Shown: positions 21,930-34,111 of the stretch, piece after piece
How the letters are laid out: each line of letters begins with the position of its first letter
Numbering within the stretch: the stretch's first letter is position 1
Source: Brevipalpus yothersi
Lineage: Eukaryota; Arthropoda; Arachnida; Trombidiformes; Tenuipalpidae
Assembly (NCBI GenBank): GCA_003956705.1
Contig: QZCP01000446.1
Location: 1 to 64,000 of the forward strand
DNA: 64,000 nt
Direction: 5' to 3'
Made by a program: the position numbers and the translations under genes
The notes under the pieces: generated by a model
What the model was told of the DNA's origin: nothing
Database searches by the model: none
What the model saw: the letters and a program-made list of their open reading frames with translations, nothing else

Positions 21930-24900
21930 ATGATGCTTCATGCGAATTTTATCAGTGAGTTGTGAAGATATTGGCCACAATGTGGCTTGATCCTACGTTT
22001 TTTCTCATCATTGTCTCTCCTCAGTTGTTTGCCTTGCCTGGGCCGCATCAGTTGGATGTAAGTAGATGGTACCAGAGTTTGGGATCTCATGCTCATGGGA
22101 TATATATTCTGATTAGTTATTCTCAATCATGCTAGGTGATGATACACTAGCCTACGATATAATCCGCAATCTGGATGAATCTGTGGGTCCATGTGATGAT
22201 TTCTATCGTTTTTCATGTGGTGGATGGATTGATCGTCAAGTTATCCCTGATGATAGAGCTTCTGTTACAGTTCGTTCGGTGATTCAAGATGATTTGTATA
22301 ATAAGCTGAGAGGTGGGTTAAGTGAAATCAGCAGCTACTATTGCTACTGACCATTGATAATGAACAATCAATCCGTCAGTAAGTCAGCCAATAAATTGAC
22401 CAGCAAAAAAAGAGAGAGTACATTATTTGCCTCAACAAAATAATCGAAGTATCAATGTTTGATCAAAATGATTGACACACACGAAGAATTTGTTTATCAG
22501 ATCGAAACGCATTGTCCTGGCTGATACAATTCAATTTTGACATCTTCGATGCCCGATAACTGATTTCGGAACATTTAATCAAGTATCGATGCCTAGTCCA
22601 CCTTTGCGCCTTTTCTCTACTTTTCTTTTCTTGCCCTTCGCTTACTGATACCATGCCTTTTCTTCTTCCCATTCAACCATCAAAAAATTTAGATCTTGTT
22701 GAGAAGATGCCGGAAGGAAAGGAGGCACCCTTTTATACTAACCTGAGAAACTTGTACAAATCATGTATGAATTCATGTAAGTATCGACTATAATGATGTA
22801 AGGATGATGATCGTCACATAAATATATCTTGGATGACATACATCAGTGGAAGAGAGAGAGAGAGAGGGAATAATTCGAGAATTTTTCATTAATCAGCCTA
22901 TGATACTTGGTTCACTTCTTTTAGAAGATGAACTATATTAGCTTGAAATAGATGTGTGTGTGTGTGTGCGTATGTATGTGTGGAGTTTATCCATTCTTGT
23001 TCATTGATAAATTGAGCTCCGCAAATCAATTGTTATACTCTCATTTGAATGGAGTAATAACATTCTCTCTCTTCTCATTATAAATCATAGCTGAAATTGA
23101 ATCCTTCGCTAGTGAACTACTGAGAACTATCAGAGAACTTGGTGGATGGCCTCTACTTGAGGGAGATTCATGGGATAGAACCAATTTCGATTTTATCGAT
23201 ACTTTGGTTCGAATTCGAAAAGCTGGTTTCTTTCAAAACGTTATCATCAGTCTTTCAGTTGTTCCAGATAATCGTGATAATACACACCATGTGATTGCGG
23301 TGAGGATATTACCTTCACACATGTTCCCATGCCTATTCATACGTTTTGAGAGCCCAAATACCTATATTATATAATTTATATGCTCAGTTTTTCCGCTCCA
23401 ACCCTTTCAACCCCATCTTCACCCTCATAATCAGTTTCATCTCTCCTGCATATTATCATTGATTCGCTGATTCTCCGGGATAGTGACATTCACTCATCTC
23501 TCTCCTTCCAAATTATATTCAGCTTGACCAGGGATTTCTCGGTATGCCCGATGAAAGTCTTTATTCTCGTGGACTCAATGATTCAACTGTGCAAGCTTAC
23601 TATGAATTGATGACCAAAAGTGCAGTAATGTTGGGTGCTGATCGAGGTCAAGCTGAGAAAGATATGCTCGAAGCACTTGCTTTCGAAGCCAAATTGGCAA
23701 ATGTAAGTCCTGTAAGAGCATGCAGATTCGTGATCATCTTTCCTCCACCTACACTAATGTGTTCATACATTTATAATTTACTTGATGAAAACAATTTAGA
23801 ATTCAATTTACTGTCTGTTCCAATAAGCTACTCTTCGAAGAATGATTCCTCACCCATCTTTTCCTATTTTCTTATCTTCTTTCTTCTGTTCTCTTCCAAA
23901 CAACTTTCCATCCATCCTGTGGTCTTGTGTGTGAATATACGATATATATTCCAACTGCTTGATTATGGTGACTTATCATGGCACCTTATACAGTTGTCCA
24001 TCTTGGATGGAGAGCGACCAAAAAAAAGCTCATTGAACAATTTGATGACCATCAAGGAGATTGAAAAATTGGCTCCAAATGTAAGTAACTCGCATACCCA
24101 CATCAATAGAAGATAAAGGAGGATATTTGATTTCAAAAATATATCTTCGATGGAGCAGGTAGAAGAAAAATGAGTAGAATCAAGAAAAAATGATATCTTC
24201 TCTAGAATAGAACTAAGCATATATTCCAAACCTATGATGATGGTGATATACGATTATCAATATAATCATCTTCCATTGATCCAGATTGATTGGACTCGCC
24301 TCCTCAACAGTCTTCTTAATGATCCTATTCTATCAAATGAATCCATATTGGTCAGAAATCCATCATTCATCACGGGAATAGATAAGCTCTTAAGAGAGAC
24401 TGACAAAAGGTATGATATTGAACTATAAAATCAATCGATAACAAACACTCTAAGTAGGGTGCTTCAAACAATTTTTTTGAAACTATTTCCAATTGAATTG
24501 AGCGAAAAATCCTTCATGAAAACATCTCTCATGGATTGTTTATTGCTCAGATTATGGAAAGCTGAACCAACCAAAGCATTTACTCAAGAACCATCACAAA
24601 TTTCAGAGAGCCTTCCAAAATTCTGTCGAAAAAGAATAAAAAATGAATAGCTGACTCTCTCCTCTGATGCTGAGATCATGACCTGGACAATACAATCGTA
24701 TATCTCTATCTTCTCCACTTAGATTGAGCACTTGTTTCTTCTCAATGTCCAAGATTGTCCAATTTTTTTTGATCCTTTTTCTAGTGTCAATCAAATTTTA
24801 GTCTATCCTTTTGCATCCAGTTGTTTTATCGGACAGTGGCCGCATGAGTCAATTTTTTATCGTAAAATTGAGATACATCAACTCATCAATCTTGCTCCAT

Positions 24901-26805
24901 TGATTCAACCATTCCGCTTGTATCTATAGAATTTTGTCCAACTACATGGTATGGCGAGTTATTTCTCAAACATTTCTTACACCGGACGAAAAGTGGTGGG
25001 AATTTGCACGAGAATACATAGAAGTTTTCATTGGAGAAGATCTTGGAGAGCCTCGATGGAAACATTGTCTATCCAGAGTAACGGATTTCCTCGGAATTGC
25101 TCTTTCATCACTATATGTTAAAAATCATTTCAAGAAAGAGGCTAAACATATGGTGAGATATTTATCAGGAATACCTCAGTTAGTCCACCAATTGGATAAT
25201 TATTTTGAATGTTATTGTAACTCTCTCTCTCTCTCTCTTTCTCGTTCTCATTTATTTTCAATGTAGGCATCAGAAATGGTGGACTATATCCAGAAGGAAT
25301 TCTTGAAAACTTTGGATGAGATTGATTGGATGGATAGAAAGACAACTGAGCTTGCTCGTGAAAAAGCTTTGGCTATTGTTCCATATATTGGCTATCCTGA
25401 TGAACTCCTTGATGACAAGAAAGTTGGCAATCACTTTGCTGATGTGAGTTGGTATGAGTGATGACATATCGATATTCTTTTGATGCTATTTTAATCTCAA
25501 TTCATAATTTCAATTTGGAACAATATCCTGACTTTCTGTCACAACTTTTACAGGTGAGTGTGACCGGAGGAAGCTACTTCACCAACGCTCGAATCCTCAC
25601 AAAATGGTCTAACGATTTTTTCTTCAATCGACTTCGAAAACCTGACCTCAAGGGAGAGTGAGTAGCATGTGATCTCATTTTTTGCAAAGAAAATCAATTA
25701 CATGCACATTCCATATTTCTGAAACGTTTGCATCCATTAAACTATCTGAATGTAATGACATACTTTACTTCGAATCTCTTGCACTAACTGTTTAGATGGT
25801 GGAAACATGCTCAAGTTGCAAATTTGAATTCTCACTATAATGCGCTGGAAAATAGTATTGAATTTCCTGCTGGACTTTTTCAGGGATCTCTCTTCAGCAA
25901 GGATCGACCAAAGTATGTTCAGAACTCGATCAGAAGGATTCTTCTGAGATCAGCACCTTCTATGTCTCGTCAATATATCTCTTGAGAATGGATACCCGAA
26001 TCTTCGATCATGTTTCTGACTTTTTTTGTAGCTACTTGAACTTTGGTGCGATCGGATCTTTTATTGGACAAGGGATCACTCATGGTTTCGATGAAAAAGG
26101 CAAACAATTTGACCAGGATGGCCATAACAAGAATTGGTGGAGCGATGGAACGGAAAAGAAATATCAGAAACGTGCCCAATGTTTCATCGAGCAATTCGGA
26201 AACTATACAGTACATGAAAACAGTCTACCAATTAATAGAATATATGTTCAGGCTAAAAATATTGCTGACATTGGAGGATTGAAACTAGCTTTCAGGGTAA
26301 ATCAGAATCTTCCATCAAGTCAAATACAGTCTAACTAACGATTAAAAACTATCATCAACTTTTCCCCATCTGATAGGCTTATAAAACATGGGAAAAGGAT
26401 CATGGCAAAGAGCCTCAACTTCCTGGTCTCGAATATTCCAATGACCAACTGTTCTGGATAGGTGCTGCCAATGTAAGTTTCATTCTCCACCTTATTCATC
26501 AATGATTAACTAATCCATAAATTTTCTCTCTGTTTTCCTAGGCATATTGTGGAAAGTACCGACCTGACCTCAAGTCAGCTGTATCATCAGACCCACATTT
26601 CAACCCTAGATTTCGGTAAGATTCTCGCTGAATTGAGCATATAATTTGTGACAAAATTATTCCATTAGTAACAAATTGATGATCGATATAAATTCAATTT
26701 CCCAGTGTTAACGGACCACTGTCGAATATTGAAGAATTTTCAAGGAGCTTCAAATGTCCTCCTGGCTCACCTATGAACCCGGTTAAAAAGTGTCATGTAT
26801 GGTAA
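21930..26805 (+). CDS. Secreted M13 (neprilysin-like) protein, predicted catalytically inactive
   Basis: Sixteen exons join in phase to 691 codons plus stop: 21930-21954, 22025-22057, 22136-22312, 22693-22776, 23091-23299, 23523-23702, 23994-24080, 24285-24409, 24930-25152, 25267-25443, 25554-25657, 25796-25912, 26032-26296, 26377-26472, 26542-26615, 26706-26805. Exons 1-2 give a signal peptide (MMLHANFIIVCLAWAASVG), unlike the membrane anchor of classical neprilysin. Family marks follow: PCDDFYRFSCGGW, LYKSCMN, LSNYMVWR, WMDRKT, IGYPDELL, IEFPAG, GGLKLAF and a C-terminal CHVW. The zinc site is lost: HExxH reads QGITH (527-531) and the ENxxD glutamate is Lys589. His653 and Arg659 remain. The frame is otherwise intact, so it is likely a pseudoprotease, perhaps a peptide-binding or regulatory protein. 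Confidence 0.92.
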
Positions 26806-26842
26806 TAATTTAGAGTTCCCCTGCATATACACATACATATGG

Positions 26843-26848
26843 AATAAA
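26843..26848 (+). terminator. Polyadenylation signal AATAAA of the M13 gene
   Basis: AATAAA lies 38 bases after the stop codon. Confidence 0.55.
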
Positions 26849-26854
26849 TACAGG

Positions 26855-28029
26855 GTCCGACATGAACATATCCTTCTTTTCATTTCGTGAAATTTTTCGA
26901 TTGCTATGAACAAAAGTCATGAAGCTTGGTAGGCATGGTGATGAACCATGGAATTTCTCTCTGAAATAGCATAGGAATGAAACTCTGAAGTTTACTGGTT
27001 GATTGATGAGGCCAAACTTTTTCGCGGGTCTTTTCGAGCTTCTCGCAAAATTATTTTACTGTATCACGGTGAGAAGGAAATTTCTGATTTGCATTTCTGA
27101 AATACCGGTTGAAAGTTTATCGAGAAGAGTGATGGTTGATGACTCATCAGATGGATTCATAAATATTGCTTCCCAAAGGAAACTTCAAGAAACCTGGATA
27201 TGAGAGCAAATCTTAGTGATTGGATGCATCTGATCATGAAGATTAACCTTTCTTTTATCATTGAAGCTTGAGCACCTTATTGTGCAAACGAACGACATGG
27301 AAGATGAAAGACTTCCAATGACTTAGCAATTTTATTGGAAATGATACTGAGGAAATTTCTATGGATCTTCTAAAACTCGACCTCTCGGAGGGCTATATTT
27401 TGACCTTAAATTGGAAACGTGCATGTTCCTTCTTGAAAAATGGAAACTTATCATCTGCTTCATGGAATTACTGATACAGATGAAACAATCATCATCATTG
27501 AGTTTCCCGCGAAAATTCGAGTGTCTGGTAGAAGTGCGCGAGTACGCCAAAAATACTTACTTGAGTACTGTACTCGAGTACACCAATACAGTGAGGTATC
27601 TCTTATTTTAACGCTCTTTTATTTTAACGGAGTAGGGACATCTCTCGATATTCTAGATTTTCACGCCCCTTTGGCTTCACTGTACCCCTTTGAAATTTAT
27701 TCGCGTTCCCTCAGAATCAGCACTGTCTGACTTTGTTTATTTTGAAACACAGTGAGGTGTGATCATAATATTAGAAACTTTGATGTTATTATCCCGATAA
27801 CTGGGCAGCGCCCCCTGGTGTTCTCGGAAAATAGCGTATATTATATTTTCCCGAAAAGTTTTTCAGCGCAAGTAGTTATTTTCGCGAAAATTTTCAGGTC
27901 GGGGAGGAATTGATTTTAAGTTTTCCAAAAGAACGAAAATTTATTTTATCCAAATCAATAATTCGGAGGGGATTCTCATTTTTTTTCAATTTTTCCTAGA
28001 ACAGAATCGGCAGAAAAAACTTTCTCCCA
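26855..28029. other. Probable decayed mobile-element DNA, no gene
   Basis: A CAGGGTCCGACATGAACATATCC-type start near 26851 resembles a transposon end, but I found no matching inverted end. Around 27535-27590 lie repeated GAGTAC/GTACTC palindromes, and 27805 has GGCAGCGCCCCCTGG. This side probably holds the 3' end of the element carrying the protease-PHD fragment. Confidence 0.35.
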
Positions 28030-28500
28030 TCATGAAATCTTCTTGTCGATATATTTCTTATGAAACCATTCTTTACAAATTTCACACATCATCATTTGTT
28101 TATGAGCATATTTCGAGCGACAGTAACAGTTCACCTTAGAAATCACTTGTGAGGACGGAGAAGCACGCGGAAATCTCTTTCTATTAGGGAAAGGCTGGAT
28201 ATCGGATTCCCAATTATCGGAAGCATTTGGGAGATGCTCTCGCAAGTCACATTGATTGAACTCGTAAGACGATGGGTCTTCACCTCTTGAGAGAACCTCA
28301 ACAAGAGCAATCGCGAAAAGACCACAATCATTACCTCAAGTCTGCTGTTCAACATCTGCAAGGCTGAATTGTATTTCAGCATGGTCCAAATTCTCTCGAT
28401 CAACGCCACTGGCTATTAATATTATATCCTCAGGGATTTCACATCTCATGGAGTCATAAAAGTAACAATCTAGCTGCTCATCGTGTCTTACGCTTGATGT
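28030..28500 (-). pseudogene. Transposon-derived C48-like cysteine protease and PHD-finger fragment
   Basis: Read on the minus strand, one frame gives DEQLDCYFYDSMR, then VEQQT, an in-frame TGA at 28338-28336, then GNDCGLFAIALVEVLSRG and YEFNQCDLREHL. This is the Q...DCG end of a Ulp1/C48-type protease as found in some eukaryotic transposons. A PHD-like finger follows: NCYCRSKY, MMMCEICKEWFH, and stop at 28030. A possible upstream exon starts ATGTCTCCGAAC at about 28634. The premature stop and missing N-terminal half mark it as a relic. The parent element class is not determined. Confidence 0.55.
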
Positions 28501-28649
28501 AGGTGAAAGACTTAACAGTACATGGAAATGGTACACCATCACAAACATGATATTGCTGAAAAAATATGAAAACAGTAAGTAAAAACGCGCACAGTAACAC
28601 TGATAGATTAGTTTACCTCTTTGTTCGGAGACATCGCTCAAAAATCAGT

Positions 28650-29280
28650 TGAAAAAACTCTAATCCTACTAACTAAATAGTTGAATATTGAATGAATCAT
28701 CTTTGTCCCTCACTGAGCTCTAAATTCAGTCAAAAAAGTTGTATACCCGAAGTCAAATTGCTTATCAACAGATTTGAGGTCAAAAACACTGATATTAGTC
28801 AGCCTCCTATGCTGAATCATAGTGCGCACCTAAGGCCTCTCTCGTGGCCCAATTATTTGAACAAGATAAATCGAATCCACTCACTATCTACTCAAAAAAA
28901 ATCACTGTAATCTTCATGAGTGTTCCAGAAGAACATTACTAATGGAGGATCGATTAATACAGCATTCATAACAGCATCCAGACATGGAAGTGAAACTAAC
29001 ATATCGTAGTCAGTGATATGAGCATTTCTCATCTCTTGAGAGAAAGAGAAAGAGACTCTTCCTTTTCGGGGGAGCAAGAAAAATGAGCTTGGTTTGTTTA
29101 CAGTTTTTGTTATCGTTTTGATTCTTACTCGTTGCAGACTTGAAATGAATTAATTAGATGGAGATGTCTGGATTTGTGTTGAATGGATATCATTGATTTT
29201 TTATTGAATGTTCTAATCTCATTGGACTGCCTGCAAGTAGTAAGTTTTGAAAGGTGTTGAGAAAGTGAAAAACCCCTGAT
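28650..29280. other. No recognisable gene
   Basis: Short frames only. A 61-codon minus-strand frame (29077-28892) has no known motif and may belong to the transposon fragment beside it. Confidence 0.35.
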
Positions 29281-29289
29281 AATGAAAAA

Positions 29290-29516
29290 AACCGAGACAT
29301 CTAGTGGGGAAAAGGGGGTTCTTTATTAATACTACAGGTATTTACAAAGTGTTGAGAAGGTGGAGAGAGGGTACACAGAAGATGGGCTTATCATCTCATG
29401 AAAAACTTTATCATCACCATAAGGGGGAGGGAAGAGAGGGATTAGGCTGCCTACAACGAGGACGCAAACCTGGTACCTAGTAGACAAGATGCAAGCACCT
29501 TACCAATTAGGCCATT
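29290..29516 (-). mobile_element. tRNA-derived SINE-like repeat
   Basis: On the minus strand, TGGCCTAATTGGTAAGG (about 29512-29496) resembles a pol III A box / tRNA D arm, and GGTTTGCGTCC (about 29473-29463) resembles a B box / T arm, at tRNA-like spacing. No complete acceptor stem forms, so it is not a working tRNA gene. A G-rich (plus strand) body follows to about 29290. Confidence 0.45.
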
Positions 29517-29529
29517 TGTGGGGTCAAAA

Positions 29530-30360
29530 GCACAGATTGATCAGAAGCCTACTTCAAAATAATGCAGGAGGGAATCATCAAAAGAGTGCTCAAAGCTTTT
29601 CTATTGAGAGAGTTCTTGAAGTTGAAGGGGAAAACTTAACAGCTGAACAGTTCAAATTTGATGATAGCTATCACTGGAAAAGCTAACAAAAAATATCTAT
29701 CTGATTTGTTACTTATTCTCTGGTGCCGTAGACGTTCCTCGGACCAGGGAGAACATGTTTTTCATGGTGAAATGTATCCGTGGGTAATTAAGACTTCGGA
29801 TAGAGTGGAAGAGTGGGCAAAAGGCAGGCAAAAATGAAGGGACCATTTCCTAGGCAATATGGGTTGCACTTGTTTCTTCATCCTACCAGTGGAAAATATT
29901 TCTCCAGACACGATCTTATGATTTATTGAGCATTCAAAATGCATAATAGATTTCGTTGATATTGAGGAGAAAATAACCGTGATCGATGGGTGAAACCGTG
30001 CACCTAGATTTCTTCCGAGTTAGATGAGAATATATTCCCACCCATTTTGCTAGTCCACTTGCTACTAACTTTTCAATCAAGTATTCTTCTTTGTTAGGAA
30101 ATTTTGATCTCTCCATGGCAAAATTAACTGGATCTCTGGGTGAAAAATATATGAACTAAACTCTCACGATATCAATTATTAAAATTATCATTAAAATTGA
30201 TCAAATCATTCATCTTCGAGAATGGACATTGATGACTGAAGCATAAATTGGAAGTGATAATCGGCATGCTCTCCAGCAATAATCACCAGAAGAGCTATTT
30301 GAAATGTCTTCAATCCAATTCACTGGATGATATTTGATTAATGATAGTTTGGGCTAAATG
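29530..30360. other. No recognisable gene
   Basis: Only short frames on both strands; no repeat-block match noticed before the gypsy element begins at 30365. Confidence 0.4.
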
Positions 30361-30364
30361 CATG

Positions 30365-30774
30365 TGTAACATTGGTGTGGGAATGAATTTTCAGAACAAG
30401 TGTATAGCTCAGAGAGATATGAGTTGGAATTGATTTAATCAGTATCGAGTGTCGATAACAACTGTTGGATATTAAATGCTTGTATCTTATTAAATAGTGT
30501 ATTTCAGCAAATACACGTATATTAGTTAATAATATCTTTCATATTGATAAGCTTAGGATATATATAATTGTTTCCGGAAGTTTCCATTAACCATTCATCA
30601 TAATCGCACGATTGGAATAATAAATTCGTTCACCGAAAAGAGTACTCATTTTTGAGTACTCATTTTTGGGGCGCTACTTGTCTATGGGCAATATTCATTA
30701 TAATAGTTCGATAAGTTGCATTTCGGGAACTAATATATTCGAATTGTGGTTCAGATTTCTTGGCCATCCTTATA
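30365..30774 (-). repeat. Gypsy 3' LTR (410 bp)
   Basis: Identical by eye to the 5' LTR apart from a 14-bp tandem duplication of GAGTACTCATTTTT near 30641-30668 and one possible neighbouring base. Confidence 0.93.
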
Positions 30775-30881
30775 CCCCTGGTCTCAAACTTCCACCAAGG
30801 ATTCTTTGATAATGAATTCTGTGGAAATACTAGAATAAAGTATAGCAATGCGAAGAGGTTTTTAATTGGGGTTTTGAGCAT
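30660..30881 (-). other. Short hydrophobic frame overlapping pol end and 3' LTR
   Basis: A 73-codon frame starts at ATG 30881, inside the end of pol, with a hydrophobic start (LFALLYFILVFPQNS), and runs into the 3' LTR. It occupies the usual env position but is far too short and carries no env motif. Probably incidental. Confidence 0.15.
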
Positions 30882-33800
30882 TAGGTTTATGGTAAGGATG
30901 GATCTGTTCTGAATTAACGAGATTGTTTCGTCGCAAAGTCTTAGGTATGTCCAGTCGGTATGAATTGTTCGAGATTTTTTCTATTATTTTGAAAGGTCCT
31001 ATTCTTCGAGGCTCAAGTTTACCGATTGAGTGTGAGTCAATGAGAACATCATCACCAACCTGAAAATTACATTTACGATGCTTGGAATCATAGATATGTT
31101 TGTTTTTCTCGTGAGATTTAATTGAATTATCATATGCGAGTATTCGAGCTTCTTGTAGGCTTGGGCAATGATTTAGAGAATTCTCGAATTTCGAAATTCC
31201 AGTTAATAGGAATCTCGGAGAAAAGCCTGTGGAATCATGGTATGAATTGTTATACTCATCTACACATTGGTTGAATAAGGTTGTCCATGAATGAGTTGAA
31301 TTCTCATAAAATTTTGCTCGTAAGCGATCAACTATCGTTTGGTTAGCTCTCTCAACTAGACCATTGCTTTTTGGTGTGTAAGGAGCAACGAAAGTGATTT
31401 CAATATTAGAAGAAGAAAGATAGTTTTGGAAATTTTTCGAGTGGAGAGAAGGATAGTTGTCAGTGAGTATCATTCTTGGTGTTCCTAATCGCTTGATATC
31501 TTCTATCAAATTCATGAAATCTTTTGCCTTTTGGTAACGAGAAGTTGAAACCCAGATGAATCTGGTCAACTGATCTATCGCTAGGTGTAAGTATCTTTTT
31601 CTAGAATTATAGCCTTCGAAACCACTCACAGTATCAATGGCTACAAGATCGAATGGATTTTTTGCATGAGGAAGGGAAGATAGAGTACCCAATTTTGGCG
31701 ATCGTTTCACTTTATTCATCTGGCAATTTTCACACTCATCAACATATTTCTTAATATCATTTGTCATGTTCGGCCAGAAGTAGGTTTTAGAAATCATTTG
31801 TAAAGTTTTCTTAACACCGATGTGACCAAATTCTTTATGGAATTGCTCCATAAGTTTCACTCTCAGGCTGAGAGGAAGATATATTTGATGGAAAAGTTTC
31901 TTCTTTCTGGAGGATACTCCATCAGAAGTTTTGAGTTTAGGCAAAGGTATGCCTTTTTGTTGTTCGAGAATTTGCTCTCTGTGAATTTCTTCTTTCGTTA
32001 GAAGGTTCACGATTTTTGTGTGTGGTTCAATGCTGAACGGCGACGAATGCATGTCATTGATTTGTTTGAATTGTCCAAGGCAGGACGGTGACAAAGGCAT
32101 GTCATGATTGTTTTTGAGAAATGCATCTCTTCCATTCTCACTGGTCGTGAGTTGGTTTATGAATTTTGGGTGTTTTTCATGGCCATAATTTTCAGAAATT
32201 GGGCTGCGTGAAAGGGCATCAGCTTCAATGTTCTGACGACCAGGTTTGTATTGTATGATTAAATCGTATTGTCCTAACTTCAATGACCATTTGAACAGAC
32301 GCGAACCTGGTTTTTTCATTTTGCTTAGCCACTGTAGGGCTTGATGATCTGTGATGACGGTGAATTGCTTGCCATACAAATAGTGGTGCCAGTAGTCTAA
32401 AGCCTCAACAATAGCAAAGCATTCTAACTCACAAATATCATAATTCATGTGATAAGGCAAAAGTTTTCTGGAAAAATAAGCGATAGGATGTAAAAGTTTA
32501 TCATCACCCTCTTGTTCGAGTACTCCACCAATACCAACTTTACTAGCGTCGGTTTGGACAAAACAATGTTTTTTGGGATCATAGATCTGCAGTACGGGTG
32601 ATGATATGAGAATCTTCTTGATTTTCTGGAAAGCTGATTCACTTTCATCATTCCATTTGAATGGATTATTATTTTTCAAAAGCTTGAAAAGTGGAGAAAG
32701 AATTTCAGTTGCATTTCGAATAAACTTCCTGTAATAATTAACTTTCCCTAGAAATCGTTGGAGTGATTTCAAATCATTAGGACGAGGAAATTTTTCTATT
32801 GCAATTGTATTACTTTTTAATGGAGTGATCTTATTCAGTGTTAGATGATGACCTAGATAATCAGCCCAAAGCTCGAATAATCTACATTTTTATAGATTCA
32901 ATTTAACAGACTCTGCTAGAAGAGCCTTGAATACTGATCGAACATGAATTTTATGCTCATCAAAGGTGTCAGGAAAAATGAGGATATCGTCGATATAATT
33001 TTGTGTGAAAGCTTGTAGATTATGTTTTCGAATTGATCTCTGGATGACTCTCTGAAAGATAGCTGGACTGTTCCTATAGCCAAAAGGCATGACGATCCAT
33101 TCGAAATGATCGTTTTGACTGACGAATGCAGTGCGTTCAATATCACTTTTGTTCATTTTGATATGCCAAAAACTACTGCTGATGTCAAGAGTAGTAAAAT
33201 ATTTTTTGTTGGCTAATTTGTCGATAATATCTTCAATGCGAGGAAAAGGGAAACTATCTGCAACTGTAATTTTGTTCAGTTGACGGAAATCTATACATAA
33301 TCTACTTTTTTCACCCTCATCTTTTTTGTTCACTAGCGTAATTGGGAATGAGTAGGGTGAGTTTGACCTACGAATTAGATTATGTTTAAGTAGCAGGTTA
33401 TTTTGGTCCTCGATTATTTTCTGATCTTTTTCTGAACATCTGTATGGTCTCAATGAAATGGAAATATCAGATAAGAGATCAATCTTACATGTTTCAATGT
33501 TTATGCATCCAACATCATATTTATGAGTGGAAAAGATCGATGAATATTCATTTAGAAGTTTATCAATTTCTTTCTGTCGGGAATCGATGGTAGATATATT
33601 AGCTACTGATATTGAAAGATTATCAAGTAACTCGATTTCATGCTCAATTTTTTCTCCTTCGAATTCAATTATTTGAGTAACTTTATAATTAGGCTTGGAT
33701 ATCAACTCAAATAAATTAATACAATCTAATCCTAATAGGATAGAGTAGCTTAGCTTAGGAATAATATATAATTTAGCTTCTTTGGTTATTAAACCAATTG

Positions 33801-33993
33801 TTAAAGGGATAGTAATGAAGCCTGAACAATCAAATTGTGAATGAAAACTATTGATCACAAAGTGTCCTTTTTCTACGGATACATTTAATTTCTGCTGGAG
33901 ATCTTCATTAATGAGTGATACAGTTGCACCACTGTCTAATATTGCTGGAACAATTAGACCCTGAATAATTGTGCGCAAAGAAATCAAATGCAA
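30862..33993 (-). pseudogene. pol: Gypsy pol: protease, reverse transcriptase, RNase H, integrase
   Basis: The upstream part (33993-32890) contains the aspartic protease motif DSGAT and the RT with LDISSSFWHI, FGYRNSPAIFQ and the catalytic YIDD. It stops at TAA 32892-32890, but the same frame reopens at once (CRLFELWADYLGHH). It continues through RNase H (TDASKVGIGG), the HHCC zinc finger (H-GHIGVKKTL ... CENCQ) and the integrase core (AIDTVSG, LTDNY, GLVERAN) to stop at 30862. The TAA is the only interruption of pol and replaces a residue in the family's LNL.KC motif. Translation probably relies on a -1 frameshift at 34011-34017. It is recorded as a pseudogene because of the stop. Confidence 0.9.
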
Positions 33994-34010
33994 ATGCTCA
34001 GGCTTTATTA

Positions 34011-34017
34011 GTTTAAA
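34011..34017 (-). promoter_or_regulatory. -1 ribosomal frameshift heptamer T TTA AAC before pol
   Basis: On the minus strand the zinc-knuckle frame of gag ends GCT TTA AAC TAA (stop 34010-34008). A one-base backward slip on T TTA AAC enters the frame CTA ATA AAG CCT that runs into protease. The heptamer is of the X XXY YYZ type, and the stop directly after it is typical. Confidence 0.7.
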
Positions 34018-34111
34018 GCTTTTTTGAATTGTTCTTTTGCGGGAGCGACATCATTTTTAGTTTTGTTCTTATTGAAACAATCATTAGACCAATGATAACG
34101 GTTTCTTAGGC

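Noticed and set aside
22129..22350. Start of the M13 protein at the ATG near 22129
   Set aside because: That frame begins inside an intron acceptor region; the signal-peptide exons at 21930 and 22025 join in phase, and a TATA/initiator precedes them.
23703..24116. Continuation of M13 exon 6 as a longer frame
   Set aside because: It runs past a clean GTAAGT donor into sequence without M13 similarity; the next exon at 23994 restores the family pattern.
27003..27203. 66-codon plus-strand frame after the M13 gene
   Set aside because: It has no motif and no splice support, and lies in likely transposon DNA.
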